A stretch of DNA of 64,000 bases from Nocardioidaceae bacterium (GCA_029266455.1 JAQSWV010000009.1:18276-82275); one strand, 5' to 3'; counted from the first letter of the stretch, positions 46,997 to 57,094 are shown. Program-made: numbers and translations. The notes: generated by a model not told the origin, from the letters alone.

Positions 46997-48347
46997 AGCT
47001 CACCAGCTCCGGCACCACCGCGCCCACCGCCCGGGACAGCTGCTCGACCCAGCCACGGGTCTCGTCGAAGCGCATGCCGGGAGTGACCGGGATCCAGATC
47101 TGCAGGCCGCGCCGCCCGGTGACCTTGGGCTGGCCACGCACGCCGACGTGCTGCAGGGCGGTCCGGTGCAGCCGGGCCAGCACCAGCAGGTCGTCCCATG
47201 ACGTCGTCGACCCGGGATCGAGGTCGACCAGGGCGTACGTCGGCCGGTGCGGCTCGGCGGTTCGTGAGGTCCAGGCGTGCCACTCGAGGGCGCCGAAGTT
47301 GGCAGCCCACACCAGCGCTGCCGGCTCGTCCACCACCAGGTACGTCGACGTGTCGCCGTCCTCTGCCTCCGGGTTGTCCCACCGAGGGATCCATTCCGGC
47401 GCGTGGGTGGGTAGCTGCTTGTGCCAGAAGCCCTTCGCCCCCGCGCCCTGCGGGAAGCGATGCATGTTGAGGGCGCGCCCCGCCAGGTACGGCAGGGCGA
47501 CAGGCGCGATGCGTGCCGCGTACCGGACGAGCTCGCGCTTGGTCACCGGAGCTGCGCCGTCCCGGCCAGGGAACAGCGCCTTGTCGAGGTTCGTGAGTCG
47601 CAGCGTGCGGCCGAAGACGTCCCAAGCCCCCTTGTCGCCGAGCTCGTCGAGCGCCACCAGCGCGTCCTCATCGGGGCCAGCATGCTGCGGTCGCACGGGG
47701 ACGGACGCCTCCGCGGCGGGCAGGTCGGACCGCCACAGCCGCTCGGGGTCCGCCGCCACCTCGTCGTTGGTACGCCCGCTCAGCACCGAACGCGGGTGCT
47801 CCTCGGGATCCCAGCCCTCGATCGCATGCTGATCACGCTTGTGCAGCAACAGCCACTGCTTCTCGCCGCCGTCGTCGTGGTCGCGGCGCACCAGCACGAG
47901 CTTGCCGTGCAGCTTCTCCCCATGAACCTCCGCGTGCAGCTCACCGGCCGCGACCGCGGCCGCCGGGTCAGCCGTGTGCGGCTCCCAGGTGCCGCGGTCC
48001 CACACGATGACGTCGCCGCCGCCGTACTCACCGGCGGGGATCACCCCCTCGAAGTCGATGTACTCGATCGGGTGGTCCTCCACGTGCACTGCCATGTGCC
48101 GGGCCTTCGGGTCGAGCGTCGGCCCCCGCGGGACCGCCCAGCTCACGAGCACGCCGTCGATCTCGAAGCGCAGGTCGTAGTGCAGCCGGCGGGCTCGGTG
48201 GCGCTGCACGACGAACCGGAGGTCCCGTGCGGCGGGGGGCTCGGCTGCGGACCCGGCGGGCTCGGGAGTCCTCGCGAAGTCACGCTTCCCGCGGTACCGG
48301 GCCAGGTGATCCTTGGACCCGCCGCGACGCCCACCGGCCATGACCAT
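46867..48347 (-). pseudogene. ligD: NHEJ LigD (3'-phosphoesterase plus polymerase), internally deleted and frameshifted
   Basis: Non-homologous end-joining end-processing protein. The reading frame 48347-46932 codes 471 aa: phosphoesterase domain (RRLHYDLRFE, HVEDHPIEYIDFEG, GEYGGGDVIVWDRGTWE) and polymerase domain (LTNLDKALFP, GFWHKQLPTHAPEWI, metal-binding YALVDLDPG, GRRGLQIWIPV). After PELVS (about 47000) the frame is lost; the true C-terminus (DDPALRPDGFSLRTVLDR to TLPPLR) continues in another frame to 46867. The segment that normally carries DYTQN with the third catalytic Asp and the APYSxR loop is missing. Phosphoesterase activity could survive. No ligase domain is present. Confidence 0.85.
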
Positions 48348-48479
48348 GGGTCCTACCACCGCGACGTCGCCAGCGCCGAGTCGGCCCCCGCGGTCCTGCC
48401 GGTCGGCTTGCAATCTGAGCGATGCCGCGGACGATGGGAAGCAGCGGGATCGACCGCGGGGAGCGAAGGGGCACACGAC

Positions 48480-48767
48480 ATGTCGCTGGTGACATGGATC
48501 GGCGACCGGCTGCGGGGGGAACGCCCGGGCCAGGCGGTGGAGGACGACGCCCCCGCGGACACCCCGGTGGACTCGGCGGTGGCCCGCTCCCGGGCGACAG
48601 GTGGGGTGCCGGACTCAGACGCCGCGGACAGCAACAGCACGACGGGGACGACGCCGAGCGAGACCTTCGTTGGTCGGCCCTCATCCGACGAGCCCGGCGA
48701 CGCCGGACCCGACGGGGCCGAGCTTCGCGCTCGCCACGGGGAGGCTGACGGCGCAGGCAAGGCCTGA
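48480..48767 (+). CDS. small acidic low-complexity hypothetical protein
   Basis: 95 aa rich in Asp, Ala, Gly, Ser and Thr; starts MSLVTWIGDRLRG and is likely disordered after residue 15. An AAGGGG site lies before the ATG at 48480. Divergent from ligD with 132 bp between. No family recognised. Confidence 0.5.
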   Translation: MSLVTWIGDRLRGERPGQAVEDDAPADTPVDSAVARSRATGGVPDSDAADSNSTTGTTPSETFVGRPSSDEPGDAGPDGAELRARHGEADGAGKA

Positions 48768-48946
48768 CAGACCGGGGCTCGCCAAACTGTAGGCCGATCC
48801 GGTCACATCGCTGGTCTCGAGCCGCGCGGTGACCGGACGCAGCAGAGCCTCTCGGGACGAGAATCCCACCTCGATGTCTGCAGTAGTGCAATGACCACAG
48901 CCTGCATCATGGGCCTACGTGTTCCATGCGAGGAGTGACGCGCAGG

Positions 48947-49591
48947 ATGAGTGAGCGGAGACGGAGCCCCGACGTGGAGCGCCGGCTGCGCCGGGCGGCG
49001 GACACGGCGGCGAGCCGGCAGGCGCCCGACCCGTCAGCCCCGGGGGACGAGCAGGACGACGACGTGATGGCGGCGGCCCGCCGGCGGCGGGCGGAGAACC
49101 AGGCCAAATGGGCTGATCTGCAGGTACGTCAGGCCATGGCGAGGGGCGACTTCGACAACCTCCCTGGAGCCGGCAAGCCGCTCCAGGGCCTGGGTGGCAC
49201 GCATGACCCGGAATGGTGGGTCAAGGGCTTGATCGAGCGGGAGAAGATCACGGGTGTCGGGCCTCCGGCACTGGCGCTGCGGAAGGAGGACGCCGAGCTC
49301 GACGCGCGCCTCGACCGTGAGACCACCGCGAAGGCCGTGCGCCGGCTCGTCGAGGACTTCAACGCCCGGATCGTGGAGGCGCGCCGGCAGCTGCTCGGGG
49401 GGCCGCCGGTGATCACGCCGCTGCGCGATGTCGAGCGTGAGGTGACCGCCTGGCAGGAGCGCCGGGCTCAGCGCCGAGCCGAACGCCGGGCCCAGCACCA
49501 GGCCCAGGTAGTCGGACGCGAGCCGGGCGTCAGCGACACGTCCTCGACCACCGAGAAGCGGCGGTGGTGGCGGGTGCGCCGGTGGGCCTAA
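48947..49591 (+). CDS. DUF1992 (DnaJ-homologue-like) protein
   Basis: 214 aa highly charged helical protein. The DUF1992 core is KWADLQVRQAMARGDFDNLPGAGKPL followed by PEWWVKGLIEREKITGVGPPALALR. C-terminus is a long Arg/Ala-rich helix. ATG at 48947 follows GAGGAG by 11 nt; ATG at 48926 is also possible. Function unknown, reported as chaperone co-factor-like in other bacteria. Confidence 0.85.
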   Translation: MSERRRSPDVERRLRRAADTAASRQAPDPSAPGDEQDDDVMAAARRRRAENQAKWADLQVRQAMARGDFDNLPGAGKPLQGLGGTHDPEWWVKGLIEREKITGVGPPALALRKEDAELDARLDRETTAKAVRRLVEDFNARIVEARRQLLGGPPVITPLRDVEREVTAWQERRAQRRAERRAQHQAQVVGREPGVSDTSSTTEKRRWWRVRRWA

Positions 49592-49703
49592 CGGCCCGGT
49601 ATGCGCACCGGACGGATGAGTGACGGGGACTGTCACGGCGCTGCGCCGTCACCAGCGGGCACGCTGGAGACCTCCCGCGCGATGGAGGTCAGGGGGCTCG
49701 ACG

Positions 49704-51308
49704 ATGTTGACGGACAGGTTGCCGCCCTCGCGCGCTCGCATCGGCGGGGCGGATCAGCAGGGGCGGAACACCGCTCGGCTCGATGCGCACCGGCTCGTGC
49801 AGCGTGTCCAGACCGGCGACTATGAGGCCGAGGTCCAAGCCAGTCTGGAGTCGGCTGAGAAGAACGGCTGGTCAGAGGTCGTTCGGGTGCTTCTCTATGC
49901 CGACCTCGTCCGGGTGTGGGTCCGGCGTGACGCCGACCCCGGCACCACCATTCAACGGTTGTACGAACGTGCCGAGCGTGACGGTGACCCGGTGATGCTG
50001 GCGGCCGCGCTGGCGAGCCGTGCGGAGTACCAGTACGAATCCAGCTCCGCGACGGTCCGCGAGCGCGCGAACCGCGACCTGGCCAGGGCGGTGGCCCTGC
50101 TGCGGGCTGGCGGCGGCGGGGCACTGGAGCGTGGTACCGCCTTCATCGACTGCGGACTCGCGTATCGCCAGCGCGAGCTGTGGGAGCTCGAGGAACAGAT
50201 GTACGCGTGTGCTGCCGCGACTCTGCCCGACTGCGAGGAGCCCCTCCTCGAAGGGGCCCTGCGCCTGAACCAGACCGTGGTGAGGGTGCACCAGGCATGC
50301 GGGCTGCGGGAGATCGGTGAGTTCGACGCGCTTCGCCTGCTGGGTCGCCGGTCGGCGGCGGCCTCCACATGGTCCGACCTGGCCAGCGACGGCTTCGGGG
50401 TCGAGGAGCGGGTGGCCCGGCACCTGCTCGCGCGCCTGCTGGACGAGTCGCCTCGCGAGGCGTCGGCGGCACTCGACCACCAGCTCACGGTCGCCCAACA
50501 CCCCGGAGAGCTTCCCGAGCACGGGATGCTCCGGCTTGCAGACGCGCTGCACGCTGCCCAGGAGGGCGACTGGGCCCAGGTCGCCGAACAGACCGCGACC
50601 GCCATGACGCTCCTCGGGAACGAGGTCGGCCCCCCCGTCATCGCCCTCACGTTGCGGCTGGCTGCGCAGGCCGGCGTCGCCGGTGGATCGCCAGGCATCG
50701 GGCCCGAGCTGGCGTACGGGGACTGGAGCGCGCGCCGCCGCTGGGATGCCCGGCAACAGCTGCTGTCCGCGGCTCGTGCCGGTCTGGAGACCGAGCAACT
50801 CCGCGTGGAGCGTGACGAGCACGCGCATCAGGCGCACGTCGACGAGCTGACCGGACTGGCGAACCGGCGGGGATACACCCGACATGCCCAGCGCATCCGC
50901 TCACGCGGCTCGACGATCGCGGCGCTGCTGGTGGACGTCGACGCTTTCAAGGCCGTCAACGACACGTTCGGGCATACCGTGGGCGACTCGGTGCTGGTGC
51001 TCGTCTCCAGCGTCCTCTCGACCGGCATCCGGCCTGGAGACCTCGTCGCCCGCCTGGGCGGCGACGAGTTCGTCGTCTTACTGGACCGAGTGGATGCCGC
51101 GTCCGCCCGAGCCAGGGCCGCCGACACGATGGCACGCCTGGCTCTTGTCGACTGGGCCAGGCTGGCCACTGGACTCGACGTCACGATCAGCATCGGCGTG
51201 GCAGCCGGCCCGGGCAGTGACCCCGAGGAGATCTTGCTCCGCGCCGACCGGGCGCTGTATCAGAGCAAGGCACGCGGAGGTGGCGACATCAGCGTCGCCA
51301 TCTCCTGA
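49704..51308 (+). CDS. diguanylate cyclase with TPR-like N-terminal region
   Basis: 534 aa. Residues 1-360 are a helical repeat region (TPR-like pairs such as YADLVRVWVRRDADPGTTIQRLYERA) and 375-534 a GGDEF domain (DELTGLANRRGYTRHA, DVDAFKAVNDTFGHTVGD, active site RLGGDEFVVL). The intact GGDEF supports c-di-GMP synthesis; no I-site RxxD is obvious. ATG at 49704 follows AGGGGG. No EAL domain in the gene. Confidence 0.9.
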   Translation: MLTDRLPPSRARIGGADQQGRNTARLDAHRLVQRVQTGDYEAEVQASLESAEKNGWSEVVRVLLYADLVRVWVRRDADPGTTIQRLYERAERDGDPVMLAAALASRAEYQYESSSATVRERANRDLARAVALLRAGGGGALERGTAFIDCGLAYRQRELWELEEQMYACAAATLPDCEEPLLEGALRLNQTVVRVHQACGLREIGEFDALRLLGRRSAAASTWSDLASDGFGVEERVARHLLARLLDESPREASAALDHQLTVAQHPGELPEHGMLRLADALHAAQEGDWAQVAEQTATAMTLLGNEVGPPVIALTLRLAAQAGVAGGSPGIGPELAYGDWSARRRWDARQQLLSAARAGLETEQLRVERDEHAHQAHVDELTGLANRRGYTRHAQRIRSRGSTIAALLVDVDAFKAVNDTFGHTVGDSVLVLVSSVLSTGIRPGDLVARLGGDEFVVLLDRVDAASARARAADTMARLALVDWARLATGLDVTISIGVAAGPGSDPEEILLRADRALYQSKARGGGDISVAIS

Positions 51309-51372
51309 CCTCCATCGCGCCCGCACAAGATGCAGGCCTGCACGGCTCGCGACGGTGAGAGCACCGGCGGGC

Positions 51373-52791
51373 TCAGGAGGCCACCGCCCACAGGGCCGCG
51401 GCGATGGCGAATGCCGTCAGTCCCAGCGTGGTCTCCATCACGGTCCAGGTCTTCAGCGTGGTCTTCTCGTCCATGCCGAAGAACCGGCTGACCAGCCAGA
51501 ATCCTGAGTCGTTGACGTGGGAGAGGACGGTGGCGCCGGCTGCGATGGCGAAGACCAGCATCGCCAGCTGGAAGTCGCCGAGATTCGCGGCAGCCGCCGC
51601 CGGTGCAATCAGACCTGATGCCGTCGTCAGGGCCACGGTCGCCGATCCCTGGGCCACGCGGAGCAGACTGGAGATCAGGAACGCCTGCAGAATCAGAGAC
51701 ATCCCGAGGTCCGACAACGAGTCGCTCAGCGCATCCCCGATACCACTGAGCTCCAGGACACCGCCGAACATGCCGCCGGCGCCGGTAATGAGGATGATCG
51801 AGCAGATCGGGCCGAGGGCCTGGTCGAGGATCGTCTGCACGTCGCTCATCGAGCGGCCCCGGGTGCCCAGCAGGAAGATGGCGGCGAGAACGGTGATCAG
51901 CAGCGCGACCGTGGTGTCGCCCAGCAGCATCAGGAACTCTGCCCAGCCGGCACCCTCCTCGATGACGCCCGCGGTGATCAAGGTGGCCAGCACCGTGTTG
52001 AACGAGATGAGGACCAAGGGGAGCAGCAGCAGCCCCAGAACTGTGCCGAACGCCGGAGTGGTGCGGGTCTTCGTGCTGGCCCCGCCACCCCCGTCCGTCT
52101 CGTCGTCGGCTCCACCGTTCTGGCTGCCGAACAGCGCGTCCGGGATGTCCACGTGGATGCGGCGCGCGAGGACGCGCGACACGAGCATGACGCCGATATA
52201 CCAGGACACGACCGCAACCGGGATACCGAGGATCAGCGTCAGCCCGATGTCGGCGTTGAGCACCTCGGCTGCGGCGACCGGTCCCGGGTGCGGGGGCACG
52301 ATCGCGTGCATGGCCGCGAATGCGCCGGCTGCGGGCAGCGCGTAGAGCAGCAGCGAACCGCCGAACCGGCGTGCGACCGTCAGGATGATCGGCAGGAACA
52401 CGACCAGGCCGGCGTCGAAGAAGATGGGGAACCCGAACAACAGGGCCGCGACCCCGAGCGCGAACGGCGCCCGCTTCTCACCGAACCGTCCGATGAGTGT
52501 GTCGGCCAGAACCTGCGCGCCACCGGTGACCTCCAGCAGCCGGCCGATCATCACGCCGAACCCGACCAAGAGTGCGACGGCGCCGATCGTGTCGGCGAAG
52601 CCGTAGATGAGGGCGTCGGGAATGTCGCCGATGGGAATGCCCGCAGCGAGGGCAGTCAGCACGCTCACCAGCACCAGGGCCACGAACGCGTGCATCCTGA
52701 CTTTCATGATGAGGAACAGCAGCAGTGCGACGGCTGCTGCGGCGATCAGCAGCAGGGTGGTTGCTCCATACGCGGGTTCTATCGCTTCCAC
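51373..52791 (-). CDS. gluconate:H+ symporter family permease (GntP)
   Basis: 472 aa with about twelve hydrophobic segments. GntP marks: ALLVGFGVMIGRLLEVTGGAQVLADTLI, GFPIFFDAGLVVFLPII, AMHAIVPPHPGPVAAA, SSLLRVAQGSATVALTTA and HVNDSGFWLVSRFF. GTG at 52791 has GGAGG upstream. No gluconate kinase gene adjacent, so substrate is uncertain within gluconate/hexuronate-like acids. Confidence 0.92.
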   Translation of the reverse strand: MEAIEPAYGATTLLLIAAAAVALLLFLIMKVRMHAFVALVLVSVLTALAAGIPIGDIPDALIYGFADTIGAVALLVGFGVMIGRLLEVTGGAQVLADTLIGRFGEKRAPFALGVAALLFGFPIFFDAGLVVFLPIILTVARRFGGSLLLYALPAAGAFAAMHAIVPPHPGPVAAAEVLNADIGLTLILGIPVAVVSWYIGVMLVSRVLARRIHVDIPDALFGSQNGGADDETDGGGGASTKTRTTPAFGTVLGLLLLPLVLISFNTVLATLITAGVIEEGAGWAEFLMLLGDTTVALLITVLAAIFLLGTRGRSMSDVQTILDQALGPICSIILITGAGGMFGGVLELSGIGDALSDSLSDLGMSLILQAFLISSLLRVAQGSATVALTTASGLIAPAAAAANLGDFQLAMLVFAIAAGATVLSHVNDSGFWLVSRFFGMDEKTTLKTWTVMETTLGLTAFAIAAALWAVAS

Positions 52792-52979
52792 GAGGCCTCC
52801 ATCATCGAGAGGTCTGCGCCCGACTGGCCCGAGCGTCGGCGCTACCGTGTCGCACCACGGTCTTCGATGCAAGGTGCCTCGCGGTGACCCTCGTCAAGGG
52901 GCATCTCGTGCGGCGAACAGCACGGTGCCACTCGGCGACTCCGCGAGGTCCTGGCTCGACAGGACCCCCTGGAACTGGT

Positions 52980-53261
52980 TCATCGGTGGCAACGGAAGAG
53001 CTCTCGATCCAAGCTCTGGTCAGCGCGGATGTAGCGGATGGCGCATTCGAGAACGCCGCGAGCCTCGGCGGTACCGACCTTGCCGCGGGCGTCGAGCAGC
53101 TCGTCGACGGGGTCCGTGTCCGCTGCCTTGGCCAGACATTGTGCGCGTTCGGCGGTTCTGATGGCGAACTGGGCAGAACGCAGCTGCACATCGCTGGTGG
53201 CGAGGTAATCCAACTCGGCGACCCAAAGAATGGCTTCAGGAACCGGCGCGACCTGCTCCAT
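52980..53261 (-). CDS. hypothetical protein, 93 aa
   Basis: 93 aa soluble helical protein (EAILWVAELDYLATSDVQLRSAQFAIRTAERAQ...). A TAGCGT box 8 nt before the ATG suggests a leaderless start. No family recognised; codon-position GC looks coding by eye. The 294 bp between it and the next gene (53262-53555) are AT-richer than average and contain nothing I can identify. Confidence 0.5.
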   Translation of the reverse strand: MEQVAPVPEAILWVAELDYLATSDVQLRSAQFAIRTAERAQCLAKAADTDPVDELLDARGKVGTAEARGVLECAIRYIRADQSLDRELFRCHR

Positions 53262-53555
53262 GCCAGCACGCTAGTCGAATCGACAAAGAAATCCTTCAGA
53301 TAACGACCGGCGACAGGCCACCTTTTGATTTGTGGGCCATTCCGATGGCACGAAATGTATGGAAATGGCACGGCACCGCATACCTCGGCCATCCATGGTG
53401 GACCGCTGCTCGAGCCGAAGAGAGTTCACGGCGGCGCGGTCGCCGCCGACAGGGAATAGCAGTCGGCGCGCCCATGCTGGGACCTGACACGTGCGCCGCT
53501 CCTGGTTCCTGCCTCCCAGAGCGGCGGCCGACCACCAGGTCGAAAGGACGAGTGT

Positions 53556-54458
53556 ATGCGAGCACTGCAGTTCACCAGGTATGGGGGGCCGGATGTCATC
53601 GAGTGGGGCGAGGCCGAGGATCCGCACGCACGCCCGGGGCAGATCCGGGTTGCGGTGCGTGCCGCCAGCGTGAACCCGATCGACTGGAAGCGGTTCTCGG
53701 GAGCGATGGCCGGGGGCAAGCCCATGAGCGGGACGGGTTACCTCGGGTATGACGCCGCCGGCGTGGTGGATGAGGTCGGCGAGAATGTCACCGGCGTCTC
53801 CGCAGGGGACGACGTCTGGGGTCTTGGTCAGAACACGCACGCTGAGTACGCCGTGCTCAGCTCGTGGGCAGCAAAGCCGCCGTCCGTCGACTGGGCGGTG
53901 GCCGCTGCGGCCGCCGTGACCGGCGAGACCAGCGAACGCGTGCTCCGGCTGCTGGACGTCGCGTCCGGTGACACGGTGTTCATCGACGGTGGGGCGGGTG
54001 GAGTGGGATCGGTTGCGGTACAGATGGCGGTCGCTCGAGGTGCGACGGTCATAGCCTCCGCGGGGGAGTCCAACCAGGACTACCTGCGGGAGGTCGGGGC
54101 CGTGCCCGTGCTCTACGGCAAGGGCGTGGTCGACCGCGTGCGCGCCGCTGCCCGCGGAGCGGTCAGTGCTGTTCTCGACGTCGTCGGCAAGACCCCGGTG
54201 GAGGACCTGATCAGCCTGGCACCTCAGCCGTCAAAGGTCGTGACCATCGCCAACTTCGCGGCCGGCGACACGGGAGTGCGCGTGACCAGCGGCGCTGCGG
54301 ACATGCAGCCCATGGCGGCGCTCGCGCAGGTCGGTGAGCTGCTGGCCGACAACCGTCTGGTGCTCAAGGTCCAGACGTTCCCCTTCGACCGCGCCGACGA
54401 GGCCTTCCGCATCAGCCAGAGCGGCCACCTCCGTGGGAAGCTCGTCCTGGTCCCCTGA
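53556..54458 (+). CDS. NADPH:quinone oxidoreductase-like, zinc-independent MDR
   Basis: 300 aa medium-chain reductase. GroES-like domain (RPGQIRVAVRAASVNPIDWKRFSG, LGYDAAGVVDEVGENVTG) then Rossmann fold with GGAGGVGSVAVQMAVARG. No structural or catalytic Zn ligands. AAAGGAC site before the ATG at 53556. Confidence 0.9.
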   Translation: MRALQFTRYGGPDVIEWGEAEDPHARPGQIRVAVRAASVNPIDWKRFSGAMAGGKPMSGTGYLGYDAAGVVDEVGENVTGVSAGDDVWGLGQNTHAEYAVLSSWAAKPPSVDWAVAAAAAVTGETSERVLRLLDVASGDTVFIDGGAGGVGSVAVQMAVARGATVIASAGESNQDYLREVGAVPVLYGKGVVDRVRAAARGAVSAVLDVVGKTPVEDLISLAPQPSKVVTIANFAAGDTGVRVTSGAADMQPMAALAQVGELLADNRLVLKVQTFPFDRADEAFRISQSGHLRGKLVLVP

Positions 54459-54522
54459 CCCGCGGTGAAGCGCGGCATCAGTGACCGCATGATCCTGATG
54501 GCGTTGCGCTAATGGGAAGGGG

Positions 54523-54855
54523 TCACTTGGGTGGCAGTGATCTCGCGTAGGTGATGCCGTGGTCCACCCAGCGTCGAAGTTCCTCGTCGCTCTCCAGAGC
54601 CGCAGCGTAAACGCGGAGCCAGCCCGCCATCTCCCGACCGCGCATCTGGAAACGGCGCACGTGCGGCTCGGCGAGCAGCGACTCGCCCTTGGCAGGGCCG
54701 ACCCGCAGCAGCAGACCACCTTGGCTGCTCGCACTCACGGCCAGGTTCCCGTGTACCAGGAACGCGAGCCCACCGAACATGCGCTTTTCCGTCACACCGG
54801 GTGCGCTCTGCAGAACCTCTCGAACTCGGTCCGCCAGCTCTTTGTCGTACACCAT
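54523..54855 (-). CDS. TfoX/Sxy N-terminal domain protein
   Basis: 110 aa. ADRVREVLQSAPGVTEKRMFGGLAFLVHGNLAVSAS is the TfoX N-terminal signature; the C-terminal TfoX domain is absent, as usual in actinobacteria. ATG at 54855 has GGGAG upstream. Competence role in other phyla does not transfer here. Confidence 0.88.
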   Translation of the reverse strand: MVYDKELADRVREVLQSAPGVTEKRMFGGLAFLVHGNLAVSASSQGGLLLRVGPAKGESLLAEPHVRRFQMRGREMAGWLRVYAAALESDEELRRWVDHGITYARSLPPK

Positions 54856-54942
54856 GAGGAAGTCTCCCGCAGACAGCGGCTTCCGCAGGCCTACGGCGTG
54901 CCCGACGATGCCTTCTCCGCGCTTACGCGGCATCGGGTGGCG

Positions 54943-55191
54943 TCAATCCTGCACCGGGTCGCGCCGCAGTCGCCGCAGGATGTCGAGCCGGACGTCCGCC
55001 TCCCGGTCGTCCATCCGGCTGGCGAACAGCTCCCGCATCGTCGTGGGCCCTCCGGCGGCTGCGATCTGTGCCAGCACGTCGTACCACTGCAGCGGGATGC
55101 ACACCCGAGCGCGCAAGGTGGCGTCCATCTGCCCGACCAGGTCGGCGTGCGCACGCAGGAAGGCTCCCCATGCGCGCATGGCAGCGGGCAC
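54943..55191 (-). pseudogene. possible truncated MarR-like fragment
   Basis: 82 codons from GTG 55191: AWGAFLRAHADLVGQMDATLRARVCIPLQWYDVLAQIAAAGGPTTMREL resembles the N-terminal two helices of a MarR regulator, but no recognition helix or wing follows. Probably a remnant; it could be an unrelated short frame. Confidence 0.4.
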
Positions 55192-55391
55192 CTCCGCGCT
55201 CTACTCGGCGTTCGACAGCGGGGGTGCGCTAGAGACCGAACGGGACCAGACCGCCAGGCCGCGGCAGTCCTTGACGAGCTCACGCAGTGGTCGCGGTCGG
55301 TGAACAACATGTCGACCGCCGCGACCGGGTAGGTGAGGCCGGCCTCCTCTCCGATGGTCCCTCCGTGGGCGTCAAGCCCTACCCTCACGAG

Positions 55392-55733
55392 ATGAGCCGG
55401 ATCTTCACGACCAGCGTCTCGTCGGTCTATCCGCACTACGTGACCAAGGTGGAGAAGAAGGGGCGCACGAAAGCCGAGCTGGATCGTGTGATCGAGTGGC
55501 TGACCGGCTTCGATGAATCAGCGTTGAAGGATCACTTGGCAGCCGGGACGACCTTCGCGGACTTCTTCGCCGATGCACGGCTCAATTCGCAGGCGTCGCT
55601 GATCACGGGCGTGGTGTGTGGGGTGCGTGTCGAAGACGTGGACGATCCGCTCATGCAGAAGATCCGCTATCTGGACAAGCTGGTCGACGAACTCGCGAAG
55701 GGCAAGTCGATGGACAAGATCTTGCGGGCGTAG
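55392..55733 (+). CDS. DUF2200 family protein
   Basis: 113 aa. Begins [39 protein letters not shown] and ends [17 protein letters not shown], the DUF2200 layout. Small soluble protein of unknown role. TACCCT box 6 nt before the ATG. Confidence 0.88.
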   Translation: MSRIFTTSVSSVYPHYVTKVEKKGRTKAELDRVIEWLTGFDESALKDHLAAGTTFADFFADARLNSQASLITGVVCGVRVEDVDDPLMQKIRYLDKLVDELAKGKSMDKILRA

Positions 55734-55853
55734 CAGTCAGCGGCGGCGCCAGCCGCCTGGGACGGATGGACCGGTCACCTTGGGGCCTACGACGGTCGTC
55801 TGTGCACACACCTCAGCGAGAGCCGACCATGTCGGGGGTCGTAGATCGGTTCG

Positions 55854-56507
55854 TCATCGGGCCTGGACGCCGAGTTCGTCGAGGAGGTGCAGGACCCGGC
55901 GTTGGATCTCGTCCCGGATCGGTCGGACGTCGTCGAGGCCTTGCCCGGCCGGGTCGTCGAGGGCCCAGTCCTCGTACCGCTTGCCGGGGAAGATCGGGCA
56001 GGCGTCTCCGCAGCCCATCGTGATGACGACATCTGCGGCCTGGACGATCTCGTCGGTCCACGGTTTGGGGAACTCCTGGGTGATGTCGATCCCGCGCTCG
56101 GTCATCGCAGCCACGGCTGCTGGGTTGAGCTCCATTCCGGGCTCGGAGCCTCCGGACCAGCCGACCGCCCGCTCTCCGGCGAGGTGGTGGAAGAAGCCGA
56201 GAGCCATCTGCGAACGCCCTGCGTTGTGGGTGCACAGGAACAGCACCGTGGGTATGCCTGACGAGGCCTTGCCCTCCACCTTGGCCAGCGCGTTGAGCCG
56301 CTGCTTGGCGAACCGCTCGGCGAGAAGTGGCAGGTAGGTGGGAATGGTGGCGGTGGCGGCGAACTGGTCGTACGACGAGTACAGGAATCGCTCGATCGTC
56401 TCCGGCCCGAACGTGTTTGCGAACGTACGGTGCAAGGACTCAGCGGCGCGCTGGAGGACCAAGCTCCGGTCGGTGTCGAGATCGGCCCTCGCGCCTGGCT
56501 CGGTCAT
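55854..56507 (-). CDS. arsC: arsenate reductase, low-molecular-weight phosphatase type with N-terminal helical domain
   Basis: 217 aa. Residues 1-80 are a three-helix domain (LHRTFANTFGPETIERFLYSSYDQFA); 85-217 a LMW-PTP-like reductase with CTHNAGRSQMA P-loop, WSGGSEPG and ITMGCGDACPIFPGKRYEDW. This fused form occurs in mycothiol-using actinobacteria and reduces arsenate to arsenite. 61 bp downstream of the ArsR gene, same operon. No arsenite exporter gene is in the window. Confidence 0.92.
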   Translation of the reverse strand: MTEPGARADLDTDRSLVLQRAAESLHRTFANTFGPETIERFLYSSYDQFAATATIPTYLPLLAERFAKQRLNALAKVEGKASSGIPTVLFLCTHNAGRSQMALGFFHHLAGERAVGWSGGSEPGMELNPAAVAAMTERGIDITQEFPKPWTDEIVQAADVVITMGCGDACPIFPGKRYEDWALDDPAGQGLDDVRPIRDEIQRRVLHLLDELGVQAR

Positions 56508-56568
56508 GCTTCCTCCTCATGATGGGGACACGCCGTGGCAGCTGCGGAGCATCCGACATAGATCACGG

Positions 56569-56895
56569 TCATCGACAGGGCTGATGGCTCGCCGACCGGG
56601 CGACTCGCGCCAGATCCGCGAACTGGGCCGCCAACGCTTCCAAGACGTCTGGCCGGAGCCGGTAGTAGGTGTAACGGCCGCGTCGCTCGGTCTCCACGAC
56701 ACCGGCCTCGCGCAGCCGTCGCAGGTGGTTCGACACCGCGCTAGGCAGCGCACCGGTGTCGTCGGCCAGGTGGCATGTGCACAGCTCACTCGCAGCCAAC
56801 CGAGACACCAGCTCGGCGCGCAGCGGGTCGGCGAACAGCCGCAGCAACACCGGGTCGAGGCGGTCGGTGGGATTCACGTCAGCCTGAATAGTCAT
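56569..56895 (-). CDS. arsR: ArsR-family metalloregulator
   Basis: 108 aa winged-helix repressor. [10 protein letters not shown] carries the Cys-x-Cys metalloid ligand pair of the ArsR alpha-3 site; [29 protein letters not shown] is the HTH and wing. ATG at 56895 begins MTIQADV; upstream in-frame codons lack motifs. Represses the arsR-arsC pair until As(III) binds. Confidence 0.92.
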   Translation of the reverse strand: MTIQADVNPTDRLDPVLLRLFADPLRAELVSRLAASELCTCHLADDTGALPSAVSNHLRRLREAGVVETERRGRYTYYRLRPDVLEALAAQFADLARVARSASHQPCR

Positions 56896-57094
56896 CGCAG
56901 CATGAATCGTGCCCACGAACGCTCCGAGAGGCAAGCGAACACTGGGTGAACAGACCCGGGGTGGCTGCTGCCGGACCGGCCTTGCCGTGGCGCCGGCGGG
57001 GTCGATGGTGGTGGCAGAAGGGTCAAACAGGAAAGCAGGGCGCCGAGTGCCCCGGGGAGCGGGCGGTCGAACGGCCACAGTTCACGAGTCCGTC

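Noticed and set aside
47421..48767. 448-aa plus-strand open frame antisense to ligD
   Set aside because: Only its last 95 codons (from ATG 48480 with a ribosome site) lie outside ligD; the rest is shadow.
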